From Algisphaera agarilytica (GTDB lineage: Bacteria > Planctomycetota > Phycisphaerae > Phycisphaerales > Phycisphaeraceae), in assembly GCF_014207595.1 (NCBI RefSeq), contig NZ_JACHGY010000001.1, positions 1,240,001-1,304,000 of the forward strand: a stretch of DNA of 64,000 nt, given 5' to 3'. Position numbers and translations under genes: made by a program. Shown here piece by piece: positions 52,961 to 62,700 of the stretch. The number at the start of each line of letters is the position of its first letter. The stretch's first letter is position 1. The notes under the pieces are model-generated. The model searched no databases and had not been told where the DNA came from. It saw only the letters and a program-made list of their open reading frames with translations.

Positions 52961-53941
52961 TCACATCGGCCGTCGTCGCCGCCAACCCACAAGCCCTGCC
53001 GCCATCACCGTCATGGCCAGCGAAGCCGGCTCAGGGATCACCGTGATCGGGGCAGGGCCCCCTCCCGTCGTCGCGCCGAAGCGGTCCTGCCAGACCGTAT
53101 AGTCGGCCGCGTCCACGACGCTGTTGCCGTTGCCGTCCGCGTCGAGCTGGGTGGTTGAGCCGAAGCTGTCTTGCCACACCGTGTAGTCCGCTGCGTCCAC
53201 CACCCCGTTGCCGTTGTAGTCGCCGAGAAGCGAGAGCGTGTTGGTGAGATAGACCTTTTCGAGTGAAAAAGACCTCGCTGCCGAAAGCCCCTGGAACCCG
53301 AGAAGGATGGCATCGACGATGGTCGGATCAAAATCGGGGTTGGTGGTTTCCGCTTGCTCCAAAACCTCTGGAAGCGAGAAGTATCGGGTCCCACGCCCCG
53401 CGGGCAGGGTCGATTCGATTTGGATTTGCTCAAGCGGGTTCTCATTGACATCCGAGTTGTACAACACCGGGAAGAGTCGCAGGTCTCCCGAGCTGTCGAC
53501 GTAGTCCACCGCAAGGTATTCATATTGCGTCATGTCCAGCGCGATGCTGGCCATTGTGGAATCAAACCAAACCACACCGCCGAGCGGCGTAACCTCTTCC
53601 GTTGAGGACACGATCAGGCGGCCTTGGCTGGGGTCGATATCCAAACTGACCTGTCCCTGATTTCCGGTGCTAATTAGTGCAGACACCGTGGTCGTACGGT
53701 GCCCAGCGATGGTTGACGACAGCCCGTCTTCACCCAGGATTCCTGCGGGGTTTGCAACAAACGAAACCAGTGGTAAGGCGGCGGGGTCTTCGACATCCGA
53801 AAAGTCATCGAGAATCAAGTCGGGAAGTGCAGAGACGGTGCTGAAGGCTGACTCTGCATTCGCTTCAGGCCCCGCGACGAACACGGGAACCGCAAACACA
53901 GCGATAGCAACGCCCAAAACAAAGAACTTCTGATTCATCAC
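52961..53941 (-). CDS. PEP-CTERM protein with dockerin-like repeats
   Basis: This 326-residue protein has a signal peptide ending near ANAES and a domain starting LPDLILDDFSDVEDPAALPL. That domain contains SLDIDPSQGRLIVSSTEEVTPLGGVVW and QYEYLAVDYVDSSGDLRLFPVLY, and resembles carbohydrate-binding-type jelly rolls. A dockerin-like pair and the tail VIPEPAS...WRRRRPM follow. It is separated from the upstream PEP-CTERM gene by 246 bases, so it has its own promoter. A glycan-binding role is inferred from the fold impression only. Confidence 0.86.
   Translation of the reverse strand: MMNQKFFVLGVAIAVFAVPVFVAGPEANAESAFSTVSALPDLILDDFSDVEDPAALPLVSFVANPAGILGEDGLSSTIAGHRTTTVSALISTGNQGQVSLDIDPSQGRLIVSSTEEVTPLGGVVWFDSTMASIALDMTQYEYLAVDYVDSSGDLRLFPVLYNSDVNENPLEQIQIESTLPAGRGTRYFSLPEVLEQAETTNPDFDPTIVDAILLGFQGLSAARSFSLEKVYLTNTLSLLGDYNGNGVVDAADYTVWQDSFGSTTQLDADGNGNSVVDAADYTVWQDRFGATTGGGPAPITVIPEPASLAMTVMAAGLVGWRRRRPM
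53071..53232 (-). repeat. dockerin-like repeat pair, copy in the gene at 52961
   Basis: Two calcium-loop units (DYNGNGVVDAADYTVW, DGNGNSVVDAADYTVW). The DNA is near-identical over stretches to the other two copies. Confidence 0.85.
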
Positions 53942-54036
53942 TCACCTCCAGAATCAAATACAACACACCCACATGCTGCGGGAAGCAGCAATTCGATTAT
54001 ATAGAAAGACCATTCCGTCCCAACCGTATTTTGAGG

Positions 54037-55137
54037 TTATCCCACCCGCTCGGTCTTCGGTTCGCGTGACATCAGGTTGCTGATGGCGTCCAGCGGGTCG
54101 AGGTTTTCGAACAACACTTGGTTCACCGCTTGGGTGATCGGCATCTCGACATTGTGTTTCTGGGCGAGGTCGACCACGGCCTTGGTGGTGGGCACGCCTT
54201 CGACAACGCCGGGGATGTCTTCGAGGATCTGGTCGAGTTTTTTGCCCTTGCCCAGGAGTTCGCCGGCGGTGCGGTTTCGGCCGGTGGGGCTGAAGCAGGT
54301 GGTGGCGAGATCGCCGACGCCGGTGAGGCCGAAGAAGGTCTCGGGGGTCGCGCCCATAGCCACGCCCAGGCGGGTGATCTCTGCGAGGCCGCGCGAGAGC
54401 AGGGCCGACTTGGCGTTGTTGCCGGCTTGGAGGCCGTCGAGGATGCCCGCGGCCAGGGCGATGACGTTTTTCAGAGCCCCGGCCAGCTCGACGCCGACGA
54501 GGTCGGGGTTGGTGTAGACGCGGAACCACTGGGTGGTGAAGGTGGTCTGCAGCCGGGCGGCGAACTCGGTGTCTTCCGAGGCGGCGGCGACGGTGGCGGG
54601 CAGGCATTTGGCGAGTTCGTCGGCGACCGACGGGCCCGATAGCGAGGCGAGACTGGGGACTTGGGGGCTTGGGGGCTTAGGGGCTTGGGAAGAGGAGTCG
54701 GCACTTTCACTAGTCCCCTCGGCCCCTTGTCCCCTTGAAACCTTCTCAATCACGTCCCCGATGATCTGGGTCGGGCGGAGGATGGTGCCTTTTTCGATGC
54801 CCTTGGCCACGGAGACGACGGGTACCGACTCGCCCTCGGGCAGGTGCGGGGCGAGGCGTTCCCAGACGCTGCGGACGTATTGGGTGGGGATGGCCGAGAC
54901 GATCAGGTCCGCGTTTCGGAAGCAGGAGGAGTCGCTGGCGGTGAGCCGGATCGAGTCGGGGAGGCGGTGTCCGGGAAGATACCGGCGGTTTTCCCTAGTT
55001 TGAATCACCTCGGCGACGTTCTCGGCGGTGGGCCCCCAGACGGTGACGTTCAGCCCCCGGGATTCCAGGAGCAGGGCCAGGACGGTGGCCATGGCGCCGT
55101 CGCCGACGAAAGTCACGTTTTGGAAGGAATCGGGCAT
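54037..55137 (-). CDS. gpsA: NAD(P)-dependent glycerol-3-phosphate dehydrogenase
   Basis: This 366-residue enzyme makes sn-glycerol-3-phosphate for phospholipid synthesis. It has the N-terminal dinucleotide site VTFVGDGAMATVLA, KGIEKGT, SGPSVADELAKCLPATV, the catalytic Lys region GALKNVIALAAGI, and GLTGVGDLATTCFSPTGRNR. The usual length is about 330. The surplus is an insertion of about 30 residues (ADSSSQAPKPPSPQVPS) between the IGDVIE helix and SGPS, encoded by an 8-bp repeat at 54652-54690. The Gly of the third GxGxxG position is Ala, as in some other members. ATG 55137 gives the standard start. Confidence 0.95.
   Translation of the reverse strand: MPDSFQNVTFVGDGAMATVLALLLESRGLNVTVWGPTAENVAEVIQTRENRRYLPGHRLPDSIRLTASDSSCFRNADLIVSAIPTQYVRSVWERLAPHLPEGESVPVVSVAKGIEKGTILRPTQIIGDVIEKVSRGQGAEGTSESADSSSQAPKPPSPQVPSLASLSGPSVADELAKCLPATVAAASEDTEFAARLQTTFTTQWFRVYTNPDLVGVELAGALKNVIALAAGILDGLQAGNNAKSALLSRGLAEITRLGVAMGATPETFFGLTGVGDLATTCFSPTGRNRTAGELLGKGKKLDQILEDIPGVVEGVPTTKAVVDLAQKHNVEMPITQAVNQVLFENLDPLDAISNLMSREPKTERVG
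54652..54690. repeat. 8-bp tandem repeat inside gpsA
   Basis: Plus-strand units CTTGGGGG twice, CTTAGGGG and CTTGGGA, preceded by a degenerate ACTGGGGA. It is similar in unit length and start (CTTGG) to the array in murD. Confidence 0.85.
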
Positions 55138-55599
55138 GGTCGGGTTCCGAAGCGGTGGGCCGGGGGTGTTGGGAGCAAGGGAGCGGGTGTGGACCGGGCA
55201 GGCTGACGCGGGGTTTGGGTCCGAGAACCGATACGAAGCCCGGGCCCGGCAGGTTTTGCGGTCTGGGTTGGCCCCGGCGGATGGGGCTGTCCGATGTTGA
55301 CCTCGCGGCGTAGCCGCCCGGCACATGCCGCAAGCTGTGCTGAGGATAGCGATTGTAACGGCGGCCCGATGCCGAGATGCCCCTAAAGGGCATCCCCGAG
55401 TGGTCCGAAGGGACGCGGTGAGGCATCCCTAAAGGTGCGTCGGCCCCGCTGCGTCCCGAGGGGTGCGGTAAGTTGGGTAATGGGATAGTATGCCCGTCAT
55501 TGAATTGAGGCTGGCACCGCCCGCCTCGGGGTAAGAAAACAACTGGCTCAAGTCACGGCAACGTGCCGGCTGGGCCCAAGCAACCAGGAGCCGAAGACG
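55138..55599. other. divergent intergenic region
   Basis: 462 bases between the gpsA start and the exporter start. No coding ORF of its own is credible. Promoters for both genes should lie here. The hairpin at 55376-55394 is the only recognisable structure. Confidence 0.5.
55376..55394. repeat. hairpin with CTAAA loop upstream of the exporter gene
   Basis: Stem GATGCCC / GGGCATC with loop CTAAA. A partial copy (GGCATCCCTAAAGGTGC) follows at 55423-55438. It lies in the 462-base divergent gap between gpsA and the Wza-like gene. Confidence 0.5.
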
Positions 55600-57033
55600 G
55601 TGAGGCAAATCAAGATGATGATGAAGACTGGGCGATTGGCGCTGTGCGGCGTGTTGGCGTCGTTGGGCTTGGGACTGGTCGGTTGCGAAAGCGACAGCTA
55701 CCTGGACCCGAGTATTGTCGGCCGGTGGGAACGCACCCCGGTGTCGATGCCCATCCTCGAAACGCTGGACCTGGCCAACACGCTCAGCGACACCCCCGTC
55801 CAGATCTCCCCGGTCCGCCCCGACGACCTGGTGCCCGACGCCCAGGAATACGTTATCGGCCCCGGCGACTTCATCACCGTCTCCATCTTCGAACTCATCA
55901 GCGTTGGCGTCACCGACGTGCAAAACCGTGCGATCGATGAGACCGGCAACATCCGCCTGCCCATCGTCGGCAAGGTCAAGGCCTCGGGTCTCAGCCCCAG
56001 CCAACTCGAAGAAGAGATCATCGAGATCCTCGAAAACAAAGGCATCATGCAGGACGCGACCGTCAGCGTCGTTGTCCAGCAGTCGCGCCAAAACCTCTAC
56101 ACCATCATCGGTGCTCCCGAAGAAGGCAGCACCCGGTTCGGCCCCTACCTGATCCCGCAGCCCGACTTCCGTCTGCTGCAAGCGATCGCCCAGGCCGGCG
56201 GTGTGAGCAACCGCATCAAGCGGATCCTGATCTTCCGTCAAGCCCCGCTGACCCCGGCCAGCGCAGGCGAAACCAACCGCGAATCCGCCCCGGTGGAACC
56301 CGCTCCCGCCGACGCCGGCGATCTGATCGAAGACCTGCTGGATGAAGGCAACGCCGTTGCTGATCTGAACGACGCGGCCGCCCCCGAAGACCGCCCCGCC
56401 CCGCCCTCGGGTGTGGAGTCGGGCCTGGAAAGCGGCGGCAGCTCGCCCCGCTGGGTCTACGTCGACGGCAAGTTCGTCCGCGTTGAAGGCCAAGCCGGCA
56501 CCGGCAACAGCGCCTTCGGCACCCCGGGCAGCGACGCCCTGAGCAGCATGGTCGCCCAGCGCATCATCGAGGTGCCCTACGACAAGCTGATCAACGGCGA
56601 CATGCGTTACAACGTCGTCATCCGTGCTGGCGACGTCATCCGCATCCCCAACCAGGAAGCCGGCTTCGTCTACATCATGGGTCAGTCCAACCGCCCCGGT
56701 GCCTACACCGTCCCCGGCGAGCAAGACCTGACGCTCAAGCAACTGATCGCTTCGTCCGGCGGCCTGGGTGGCCTGGCCAACCCCGAGCGTGTCGACCTGA
56801 TCCGCCGCACGGCCAACAACCAGGAAGTCACCATCCGCCTCGACCTCGCGGCGATCTTCCACGGCAACGAGCCCGACATCTTCCTGAAGCCCGACGACCT
56901 GATCAACATCGGTTCGTCCGGTGTCGCCACCCCGCTGGCAGTCATCCGCAACGGCTTCCGGTTCACCTACGGCTTCGGCTTCGTGCTCGACCGCAACTTC
57001 GGCAACGACGTGTTCGGTGACAACCGGAACTAA
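55600..57033 (+). CDS. polysaccharide export lipoprotein, Wza/EpsA-like (Poly_export + SLBB)
   Basis: This 477-residue protein has a signal peptide with lipobox LVGC. The Poly_export domain begins EYVIGPGDFITVSIFE and includes NIRLPIVGKVKASGLSPSQLEEEI. SLBB-type domains follow (YTIIGAPEEGSTRFGPY, then FVYIMGQSNRPGAYTV). A hydrophilic Pro/Glu/Asp-rich insert lies at about 220-285. Such proteins form the outer-membrane channel for exopolysaccharide. AGGAG (55586-55590) precedes the GTG at 55600; ATGs at 55615-55621 are alternatives. It is the first gene of the exopolysaccharide/exosortase locus that continues out of the window. Confidence 0.92.
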   Translation: MRQIKMMMKTGRLALCGVLASLGLGLVGCESDSYLDPSIVGRWERTPVSMPILETLDLANTLSDTPVQISPVRPDDLVPDAQEYVIGPGDFITVSIFELISVGVTDVQNRAIDETGNIRLPIVGKVKASGLSPSQLEEEIIEILENKGIMQDATVSVVVQQSRQNLYTIIGAPEEGSTRFGPYLIPQPDFRLLQAIAQAGGVSNRIKRILIFRQAPLTPASAGETNRESAPVEPAPADAGDLIEDLLDEGNAVADLNDAAAPEDRPAPPSGVESGLESGGSSPRWVYVDGKFVRVEGQAGTGNSAFGTPGSDALSSMVAQRIIEVPYDKLINGDMRYNVVIRAGDVIRIPNQEAGFVYIMGQSNRPGAYTVPGEQDLTLKQLIASSGGLGGLANPERVDLIRRTANNQEVTIRLDLAAIFHGNEPDIFLKPDDLINIGSSGVATPLAVIRNGFRFTYGFGFVLDRNFGNDVFGDNRN

Positions 57034-57051
57034 AACTCTTGATTCCACACC

Positions 57052-57081
57052 GCACGGCCTGGCCTAAACGCCAGGCCGTGC
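57052..57081. repeat. perfect 12-bp hairpin between exporter and exosortase genes
   Basis: GCACGGCCTGGC (57052-57063) / GCCAGGCCGTGC (57070-57081) with loop CTAAAC. No T-run follows, so it may be an extragenic repeat or a weak attenuator. Confidence 0.7.
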
Positions 57082-57341
57082 CTTCACCCGAGGGCGTGCC
57101 CTGGGTTAAAAATTGATGTTTCCGACCTGCCGGGCCCATTCGTGGCCGGCCCGTCCACCCGGCCGATATCATGCCGGGGCGATCAGGACACGTCGCATGT
57201 TTCGCGAGGCACCAACGGACGGGTGCCCCTACACAACCTCTTTGATCTCTTGGCCGATAGAGGCCGAGTGTATTTTCGACCCCGCGTCTCCGGCATGGAC
57301 CGCCACGACGTCTCTCCCGACGGTTTTCTGCCCAGCGGACC
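57082..57341. other. intergenic region before the exosortase gene
   Basis: 260 bases with no convincing gene. An AT-rich stretch TTAAAAATTGATG (57105-57117) could be part of a promoter. Confidence 0.4.
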
Positions 57342-59654
57342 ATGAGCGACTCTCAGCCCCCCCTTCACCAGCCCGATTCGGCCAGCCACGCCAACCCCGG
57401 TCAAACCACGGGACACGTGTCGCGTCAGGGGGCCAAGGCGTCGCTCGCCCTCAACGCCGAGCAGGCAAAGGTTCTTTCAAATCACGAACCCGCCCCGGCT
57501 GCCCCGCGTAACACCAATCTGGGACAGGCGCCCGACGCCTCATCCACCACTTCGATCTCGACACCAACCCGTGGAGGCGGGCCACCGAGAGACATGACCA
57601 GTACCCCGATGACCAAACTCGCTCCTGCGGGGCAGCCCCAGCCACTGATCACCCCGATCGGCTGGGCTTGGATCGCTGTATGCCTTGCGTTCTTCGGCTG
57701 GATGCACTGGAACTTCCTGTTCCAAACCTACCTCTGGTCGAAAGACCCCGACTGGTCACACGTCCTGATCATCCCCGGTATCTCGATCTACTACATCTAC
57801 CTCAACAAGACCCGCCTGCAGGCCGCCCCCAAGCAGCTGTGCTGGTGGGCGTTGCCGCTCATCTTCATTGGGCTCTACAGCTACGTCTTCTGGATCTTCC
57901 CGGGGCGTAACGACATGTTCCGCGGCTACAGCATGGTGCTGACGATCTTCGCCACCGCGCTGTTTTTGTTTGGACCCGCCGCGATGCGGGTGCTGTGGTT
58001 CCCGATCGCTTACCTGGTCTTGGCCGTGAAGGTGTCGGACGCGATCTGGAGCCGGATCGCTGAACGGCTTCAAGACATCGCTGCCGCGGGCGCGACGGTG
58101 ATGCTGCAACTGTTTTCAGAGTTCATGGACTTCACCGTGGACAACGCCGGCAACACCATCACGATGGGCTTCTGGCGCGACGGGCTCTGGGTCGAAGAAG
58201 GCATGAACGTGGCCGAGGCCTGTGCGGGTCTACGTATGCTCATGGCGTTTATCGCGCTGGGCGTAGCGATGGCGTTCCTGTTCGACCGGGCGTGGTGGCA
58301 ACGCCTGATCATGATTGGTCTTGCCGTGCCGATTGCGGTGCTGGTCAACATCGGCCGGGTGACGGCGTTGGGTCTGATCTACACGGTCGACAAGGAATAC
58401 GCCCAAGGCGACTTCCACCTGTTCGTGGGCATGCTGATGCTCATACCGGCTGCGGGTCTGTTCTTGCTGGTCGGCTGGGTCTTGGAAAAGGTCATCATCC
58501 GCGACCCCGAGGCGGAGTCGAAAGCCCACGAAAAACTGGTGGAGCAGGCCGCAGCCCAAGCCGCGCTCTCGAAAGAAGAACCGAAGAAGGTTGCCCCCGG
58601 ACTCGTCGCAAAGGGGCTGGTGCTCGGTGCCGCCCTGGCGCTGGTGACCGGCATCGTCTATGCGATGTTGTTCAACGGATTCTCCGCCCGGCCCGTGCCC
58701 GGATTGGAATGGATGCCCAAGGCGTTGTCGCTCATCGGCGTCGCCGTCGGGCTGGTGATCCTGGTCGGTCTGGCGCTGTTTGCCCGCAAGTCCGCACCGG
58801 GCCGTCGTGGCCTCGCCACGTGGTGCTTCGCCGCCGCGATGATCTGCGGCCTGTTTGGCGTCGCGGCCACCGGCAAGCAATCCATCCTCTCGTGGCAGAA
58901 GATCGTGCTCCATAAGGAAGCGGTTGAGCTCCGCCACAACCTGAACGACCTGCCCCTCGACAAAGGGCCTTACAGCTTCATCGAGGATCAGATCCTCCCG
59001 CCCGAGATCATCGACGAGCTGGGAACCGAGCACTACCTCAGTCGGTGGTACCGAAACACCAGCATCGATGAGGGCCAACCGGGCAGCCTCGTCCGTCTGC
59101 ACATCGCTTACTACACCGGCATCAACGACACCGTTCCCCACGTGCCCGACCGCTGCTTCATCGCGGCCGGCGTGAAGCACAAAGGCCTGAGCGATCAGAC
59201 CATCGCGATCGATCCCGAAGTCGCCACCCCGCGCGACGGCCTCCCCGGGTACCAGGCCACCGCCCTTCTCCCGCTGCCCGGCGAACCCGAGTACGCCCCC
59301 GGCACCGTTGTCACCCTGCCCGAACGCGAGATCAACACTGTCCGCTTCACCTACGGCCCCCCCGACAACGTCAAAGAAGATCAGCACGTGATCTACTTCT
59401 TCGCCGCCAACGGCAAGTACCTCGCTTCACCTAACGCGGTCCGGGCCCAGGGCTTCGATATCCGCGACGCCCACAGCTACTACTGCAAGATCGAAATCCA
59501 GGTCTTGGGTGAAAACGACCCCGACGCGGTCACCCGACACACCACCGATCTGCTGAACGTTTTCCTGCCCGACATCATGGCCTGTCTGCCCGACTGGGAC
59601 GACGTCAAGGCCGGGCGTTGGCCGATCCAGCCCGGAGAGCCTTCGGCGCCCTAA
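57342..59654 (+). CDS. exosortase fused to EpsI-like domain
   Basis: This 770-residue integral membrane protein has about ten helices. The exosortase catalytic triad is complete: Cys294 in EACAGLRML, Arg339 in NIGRVT and His359 in GDFHLFVGM. Exosortases cleave PEP-CTERM signals and transfer the protein to an acceptor. The C-terminal region (about 560-770, with YSFIEDQILPPEIIDELGTEHYLSRWY, VPHVPDRCF and LLNVFLPDIMACLPDW) is the EpsI/DUF3485 domain. EpsI is a separate gene in many systems. The N-terminal 84 residues are low-complexity and hydrophilic; an internal ATG at 57594 (MTSTPMTKLAP) would remove them. It is the likely processing enzyme for the PEP-CTERM proteins in this window. Confidence 0.92.
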   Translation: MSDSQPPLHQPDSASHANPGQTTGHVSRQGAKASLALNAEQAKVLSNHEPAPAAPRNTNLGQAPDASSTTSISTPTRGGGPPRDMTSTPMTKLAPAGQPQPLITPIGWAWIAVCLAFFGWMHWNFLFQTYLWSKDPDWSHVLIIPGISIYYIYLNKTRLQAAPKQLCWWALPLIFIGLYSYVFWIFPGRNDMFRGYSMVLTIFATALFLFGPAAMRVLWFPIAYLVLAVKVSDAIWSRIAERLQDIAAAGATVMLQLFSEFMDFTVDNAGNTITMGFWRDGLWVEEGMNVAEACAGLRMLMAFIALGVAMAFLFDRAWWQRLIMIGLAVPIAVLVNIGRVTALGLIYTVDKEYAQGDFHLFVGMLMLIPAAGLFLLVGWVLEKVIIRDPEAESKAHEKLVEQAAAQAALSKEEPKKVAPGLVAKGLVLGAALALVTGIVYAMLFNGFSARPVPGLEWMPKALSLIGVAVGLVILVGLALFARKSAPGRRGLATWCFAAAMICGLFGVAATGKQSILSWQKIVLHKEAVELRHNLNDLPLDKGPYSFIEDQILPPEIIDELGTEHYLSRWYRNTSIDEGQPGSLVRLHIAYYTGINDTVPHVPDRCFIAAGVKHKGLSDQTIAIDPEVATPRDGLPGYQATALLPLPGEPEYAPGTVVTLPEREINTVRFTYGPPDNVKEDQHVIYFFAANGKYLASPNAVRAQGFDIRDAHSYYCKIEIQVLGENDPDAVTRHTTDLLNVFLPDIMACLPDWDDVKAGRWPIQPGEPSAP

Positions 59655-59761
59655 CCCAAATGATTTGAACCCGATCAGGGGGCACGATCCGTTGCCCCTC
59701 ATCAACCCCAAAGTTAGAACCACCGTCAGAGTTAGATTTTCAGATACAGGAGCACGGTTTC

Positions 59762-62700
59762 ATGGCCGGCAAAGTCAACACCAAGTTCGTTTTCATCCTC
59801 GCTGCCGTTTTGGTCGTCCTTTTGGCCGGCGGGCTGTTCGTCGTTTCAACCGTTCTCAAGAAGAGCAGCTCCGAGCTCGAAGCCGAGGGCGACAACTATC
59901 TGGTCCGCGCCCAGAACGCCCAGATCGATGTAACCGCCGACCCCGAAGATTTGGCGCAGGCTCAACAGCAACGGGGCCAGGACTACCGCCTGGCGGCCCA
60001 GAGCTACGGCAAGGCCTGGAACCGCGACCCGCAGAACGTTGACCTGCTGATCAAGTACATCGAAGCCCGCAGCAACATGACAGTGCGCGACCAGTTCGAA
60101 GCCAAGCGCGTCCTCGGTGAGATCATGCAGCTCACCCGTCAAACCACCGAGCTCCGCCCCGACGACGAGCAGATGCTCGAAGACTACTACCAGCTCCTGT
60201 ATCGCTGGGCCCGTGAATTCAACATCGGAAGCTTCTACAACGACCTCTACTCTCTGGCCTCCACCCGCCTCGAAACCAAGCCCGACAACATCCCTGCGCT
60301 GAAATTCCGGGGCATCTCCCAAGCCGTCCAGATTTCCGACGCCATGGACCGGACGCGTCAACAAGAGATCCGTCAGGACCTCGAGACTGTTCTGCAGGCC
60401 CGTCCGGGCGACACCGACGTTTTGTACTACCTCGCCCGCTGGCACCTCTACGACGCCAACCGGACCGAGCGCTCCGCTCCCGATTCGGACCACGCCAAGG
60501 ATGCCCGCGCCCAAACCGCCGAGCTCGCCGAGCGTGCGTTAGCGGCCGACCCCGACAACCCTTCGGTGAAGATCGAGTACTTCAATGTCATGCTGGCGCT
60601 GCTTGAAGCACACCGGCAACGTATCCGCAAATCAAGCAACGACGAAGAACGCGCCGAAGCGGCCCAGAGCTACCGCGATGGTTTTGCCAAGATCGAGCCG
60701 GTGCTGAACAACCTCGAGGCGGCGCTCCTCCAGAACCCCGAGCCGCCCCTGGTTGTTCAACAGGTCGCCGAGATCCTTCCCCGGGTTGATAAGCAGCTCG
60801 CCGTGATGGACCTCCTGATCGCAGGCGAATCCGTCGAATCCGCCCCGAAAAACACCCCCAATCACCTGGACCGGACCGAGCGTCTGCTGCGTAGCGCGTC
60901 CGCCGCCCGGCCGGACATGCTGCTCTACAAGCTCATGCTCGCCAACGTCCTCAAGCTGCAACTCCAGCTCGACGACGCCCACGAGATCTATCTCCTGGCA
61001 CGCGACTACCCGATCGCCGGCAACTTCGAAGCATCGCTGCGGGACCAGGTCCTGCGTCAACAAGCCGTCTACGAGGTGGCCAATATCGAACTCATCCGGG
61101 CTGAGGCCGCGACCGATCCCGAGCGCCGCACGCAGCTTCTCGCCGACGCCGACAAGGCGGTCGACGAGCTCGAAGCGGTCACCGACAAAGACGCCCGGGT
61201 GCTGATGCTGCGGGGCAAGCTCGCGCTGCTGCGGAATGAAACCACCCACGCCATGGTCTTCATCGACCAGGCCAGCACGCTGTATCAGGACCGCGACATC
61301 GAAGCGCTGCTCCTCTCGGCCCGTGCCCGTCAGGCCGAGCAGCAATGGGGTGCAGCCGTCGAGCGTCTTGAGCGTGTCCTCGAACTCGTCCAAGGCGGTT
61401 CCCGTGAAGACATCCAGATGAACATCCGGCTGCAACTGGCCGAGATGCTTCTCCGAAGCCGCAAGCTCCCCGAAGCCCGTGAACAGATCAGCATCGTCCT
61501 CGAGTCCGAGCCGAACAATACCGTGGCGATCCGCCTGCTGGCGCAGTGGTACACCATCGATAAGCAGTACGACAAAGCCATCGCGCTGCTCGAACCCCTC
61601 AAGGACACCGACCCCGCCGTCGCCACCACACTCGCACAGCTGTACGGCTCGACCGGCCAAGCCGATCGCAGCCGCGAGATGCTACGGGCAGAGTTTGAAA
61701 AGAACCCCACCGACCTGAACCTGCTCCAACGCACCCTGCAGTCGACCGAATCGACGGACGAGAAATTCGCCCTCCTCGACGAGGCCGAAGCGAGCGGTGC
61801 CCTGTCCTCGGCCATCACCATGCTCCGGAGCCAACTCCAGAGCCAAGTCGATCAGACCCCGATGACGCTGGACGAGATGGTCGCCCACATCGACAAGACC
61901 GACGCCAGCGAACTCGACCGTTCGATCCGCAAAGCCCAGATCTATCTCCAGAACAACGAAATCGAAAAATCCCGCGAGGCCTTCAAGGTCGCGCAGAAGA
62001 TCGAACCCGACAACGACAAAGTGCTGATCCTGGCCTTCGACCTGGCGGTTCGGGACAAGGAATTCGATCAGGCCCGACGTCTGGCCGCCACCGCGGGCAA
62101 GCGCAACCTGGACCTGGCCGAGGGGCACTTCCTCCGCGGGCAGTTGGCCGCCGCCGAAGGCAAGCTCCAACAAGCGCTGTCTTCGTACGACCTCGCGCTA
62201 AAACAACGCCCAGTGTTCGATGAAGGTTGGCGTCAATACGCCGACCTGCTGCTGCGAGCTGAGGACCCCTCCGAAGCGATCGAAGCCTACGGCACATCGC
62301 TGGAGCAAAAGCCCGACAACATTAATGCCTTGGCCGGGTTGGCTCGGGCCTACAACAGCATGGGCCGGCACTCCCAAGCGCTCGACACGTTGCGCGACGC
62401 CGTCTCCTACCGGCCCAACGACCAAGTGTTGCTCGGGCAATACCTCACCTATGAGCAGCGGTTCGGCGACCCGGCCACAGTCCGGCGTGTCCGCATGGAG
62501 ATGGTCGAATCTCAGCCCGAGAACATCCAGAACCTCTTGAGCCTGGCAATCCTCCACGCGGAAGCCGGCGAAACCGAAGAAGCGTTGGCCCTGATCGATC
62601 AGGCCGAAAAAGTCCAAGGGGTCCAACTCAACACCGTCGCCGCCCGCGCCGGCACCCTGCGGCTAAGCGAACGCGTGGACGAGGGCAAAAAAGTTATTTC

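Noticed and set aside
48694-53232. Repeats in the PEP-CTERM cluster as a CRISPR array or transposon
   Set aside because: The repeats are coding dockerin-like modules within genes; there are no spacers, transposase or terminal inverted repeats.
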